Shown: positions 63,194 through 64,000 of the stretch, one piece after another
Numbering within the stretch: position 1 is the first letter of the stretch
Layout of the letters: every line of letters starts with the position of its first letter
From: Sphingobacterium siyangense
GTDB lineage: Bacteria; Bacteroidota; Bacteroidia; Sphingobacteriales; Sphingobacteriaceae
Direction of reading: 5' to 3'
Length of the DNA stretch: 64,000 nt
Assembly: GCF_007830445.1 (NCBI RefSeq)
Contig: NZ_VLKR01000013.1
Coordinates: 1 to 64,000, forward strand
Made by a program: the position numbers and the translations under genes
The notes under the pieces: model-generated
Told to the model about the DNA's origin: nothing
Databases searched by the model: none
The model's input: only the letters and a program-made list of their open reading frames with translations

Positions 63194-63963
63194 TGTCCAT
63201 ACTGCAATCTTTTGACTTAAGTGGGAAAGTAGCCTTGGTAACAGGCTGCAAAAGAGGAATTGGCAAGGCAATTGCCGAAGCATTGGCTGAAGCCGGAGCA
63301 GATATTATCGGCGTTTCAGCGTCATTGGAAACTGAAGGCTCTGCAGTAGAAAAATCCGTAAAAGCATTAGGCAAAAATTTCTATGCCTATCAGTGTGATT
63401 TCTCTAAACGTACAGAACTTTACAAATTTATCGAAAAAGTAAAATCAGCGCATCCGACGATTGACATCCTGTTTAACAATGCTGGAAATATCCTTCGTAA
63501 ACCTGCTGCCGAGCATCCAGATGAATATTGGGATGAAATTATCGAGATCAATCAAAATGCGCAATTTATATTAACACGTGAAATTGGAAAGGACATGATT
63601 TCACGTGGAACTGGAAAGATCGTATTTACAGCATCCTTGTTAACTTTCCAAGGTGGCATCAATGTTCCGGGATATGCCGCTTCAAAAGGTGCTGTAGGAT
63701 CTTTAGTAAAGGCTTTTGCGAATGAGTGGGCTTCCAAAGGTGTCAACGTAAACGGATTTGCTCCAGGATATATTGCAACGGATAATACCGAGGCCCTTAG
63801 AGACGACCCTGAACGCTCTAAGTCCATTTTGGACCGTATACCTGCAGGTCGCTGGGGAACCCCAGAAGATTTTAAGGGGCCAGCTGTATTCCTCGCTTCA
63901 AAAGCGTCTGACTATGTACATGGAACCATCCTTACAGTGGATGGTGGCTGGATGGGAAGATAA
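63193..63963 (+). CDS. kduD: 2-deoxy-D-gluconate 3-dehydrogenase / KduD-type SDR
   Basis: A 256-residue classical short-chain dehydrogenase. The NAD site is VTGCKRGIGKAIAEAL, NNAGN is present, the catalytic Ser is in FTASLLTFQGG, and the Tyr/Lys pair is in YAASKGAVG. The end HGTILTVDGGWMGR matches KduD, which reduces 2,5-diketo-3-deoxygluconate to 2-keto-3-deoxygluconate, the step after KduI. The ATG overlaps the DUF4861 stop by 1 nt (TAATG). The operon may go on beyond the window. Confidence 0.93.
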   Translation: MSILQSFDLSGKVALVTGCKRGIGKAIAEALAEAGADIIGVSASLETEGSAVEKSVKALGKNFYAYQCDFSKRTELYKFIEKVKSAHPTIDILFNNAGNILRKPAAEHPDEYWDEIIEINQNAQFILTREIGKDMISRGTGKIVFTASLLTFQGGINVPGYAASKGAVGSLVKAFANEWASKGVNVNGFAPGYIATDNTEALRDDPERSKSILDRIPAGRWGTPEDFKGPAVFLASKASDYVHGTILTVDGGWMGR

Positions 63964-64000
63964 CAATCAACCTTTACGATGAATTTGTTTTAAGAGTCTT

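Overview
The window is a chromosomal stretch of a Bacteroidota bacterium, most likely Sphingobacteriaceae (Sphingobacterium-like). The evidence is: two TonB-dependent receptors with N-terminal carboxypeptidase-regulatory-like domains; promoters of the Bacteroidota type (TAnnTTTG at -7), often with no Shine-Dalgarno sequence; the ribosomal cluster rpmB-rpmG-DUF4295 followed by ftsY and rimO; the bacillithiol gene bshC; a futalosine-type menaquinone gene (mqnD); and many Bacteroidota-only DUF families. It is mostly housekeeping sequence with no large island. There is one tRNA gene, tRNA-Glu(TTC), and an IS1182-like transposase runs off the left edge.

Layout. 1-6.2 kb (minus strand): transposase fragment, siderophore-type TonB receptor, NagB/PIG-L fusion, methionine-type aminotransferase. 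6.3-15.8 kb: a secreted thioredoxin, radA, a dipeptidase and serine hydrolase that overlap, xseA-xseB, MgtC-like protein, pirin, Asp/Glu racemase. 16.1-17.7 kb is a decayed strip: an AraC regulator that has lost its middle, a VOC protein, a probable integrase ghost and tRNA-Glu. 17.7-29.4 kb: purD, a large secreted plug-domain protein, crotonase, lipoprotein, phosphosugar mutase-NUDIX pair, a conserved protein of unknown function, idi, an amidase and a lipoprotein. 29.6-41.9 kb: gcvP, ctlX, an Oar-like TonB receptor, bshC, rimO, ftsY. 42-50 kb: ribosomal proteins, recO, cspA and a run of small or DUF genes, truC, gcvT. 50-60.7 kb: a rhodanese/membrane operon, an M28 peptidase, a probable five-gene operon secA-SPOR-M20-TPK-like-GNAT, and surE-membrane protein-mqnD. 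61.2-64 kb: the start of a pectin/uronate catabolic operon, kduI-DUF4861-kduD, preceded by an 11-bp periodic repeat array.

How genes work together. gcvP and gcvT (about 16 kb apart) encode two parts of the glycine cleavage system. KduI and KduD carry out consecutive steps from unsaturated uronates to 2-keto-3-deoxygluconate. The envelope set (SecA, SPOR protein, amidase, lipoproteins, TonB receptors) serves export and nutrient uptake. Several genes (xseA, purD, the 437-aa unknown, idi) have their -7 box only 4-6 nt from the start codon, which predicts leaderless mRNAs.

Most worth a second look: the 11-bp array at 60988-61086; the degenerate thiamine-pyrophosphokinase-like protein; the serine hydrolase carrying a GH3 C-terminal-domain remnant; the 63-bp in-frame duplication behind pirin; the single-cysteine racemase; and the integrase ghost beside tRNA-Glu. 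I see no clear undescribed defence, secretion or CRISPR system.
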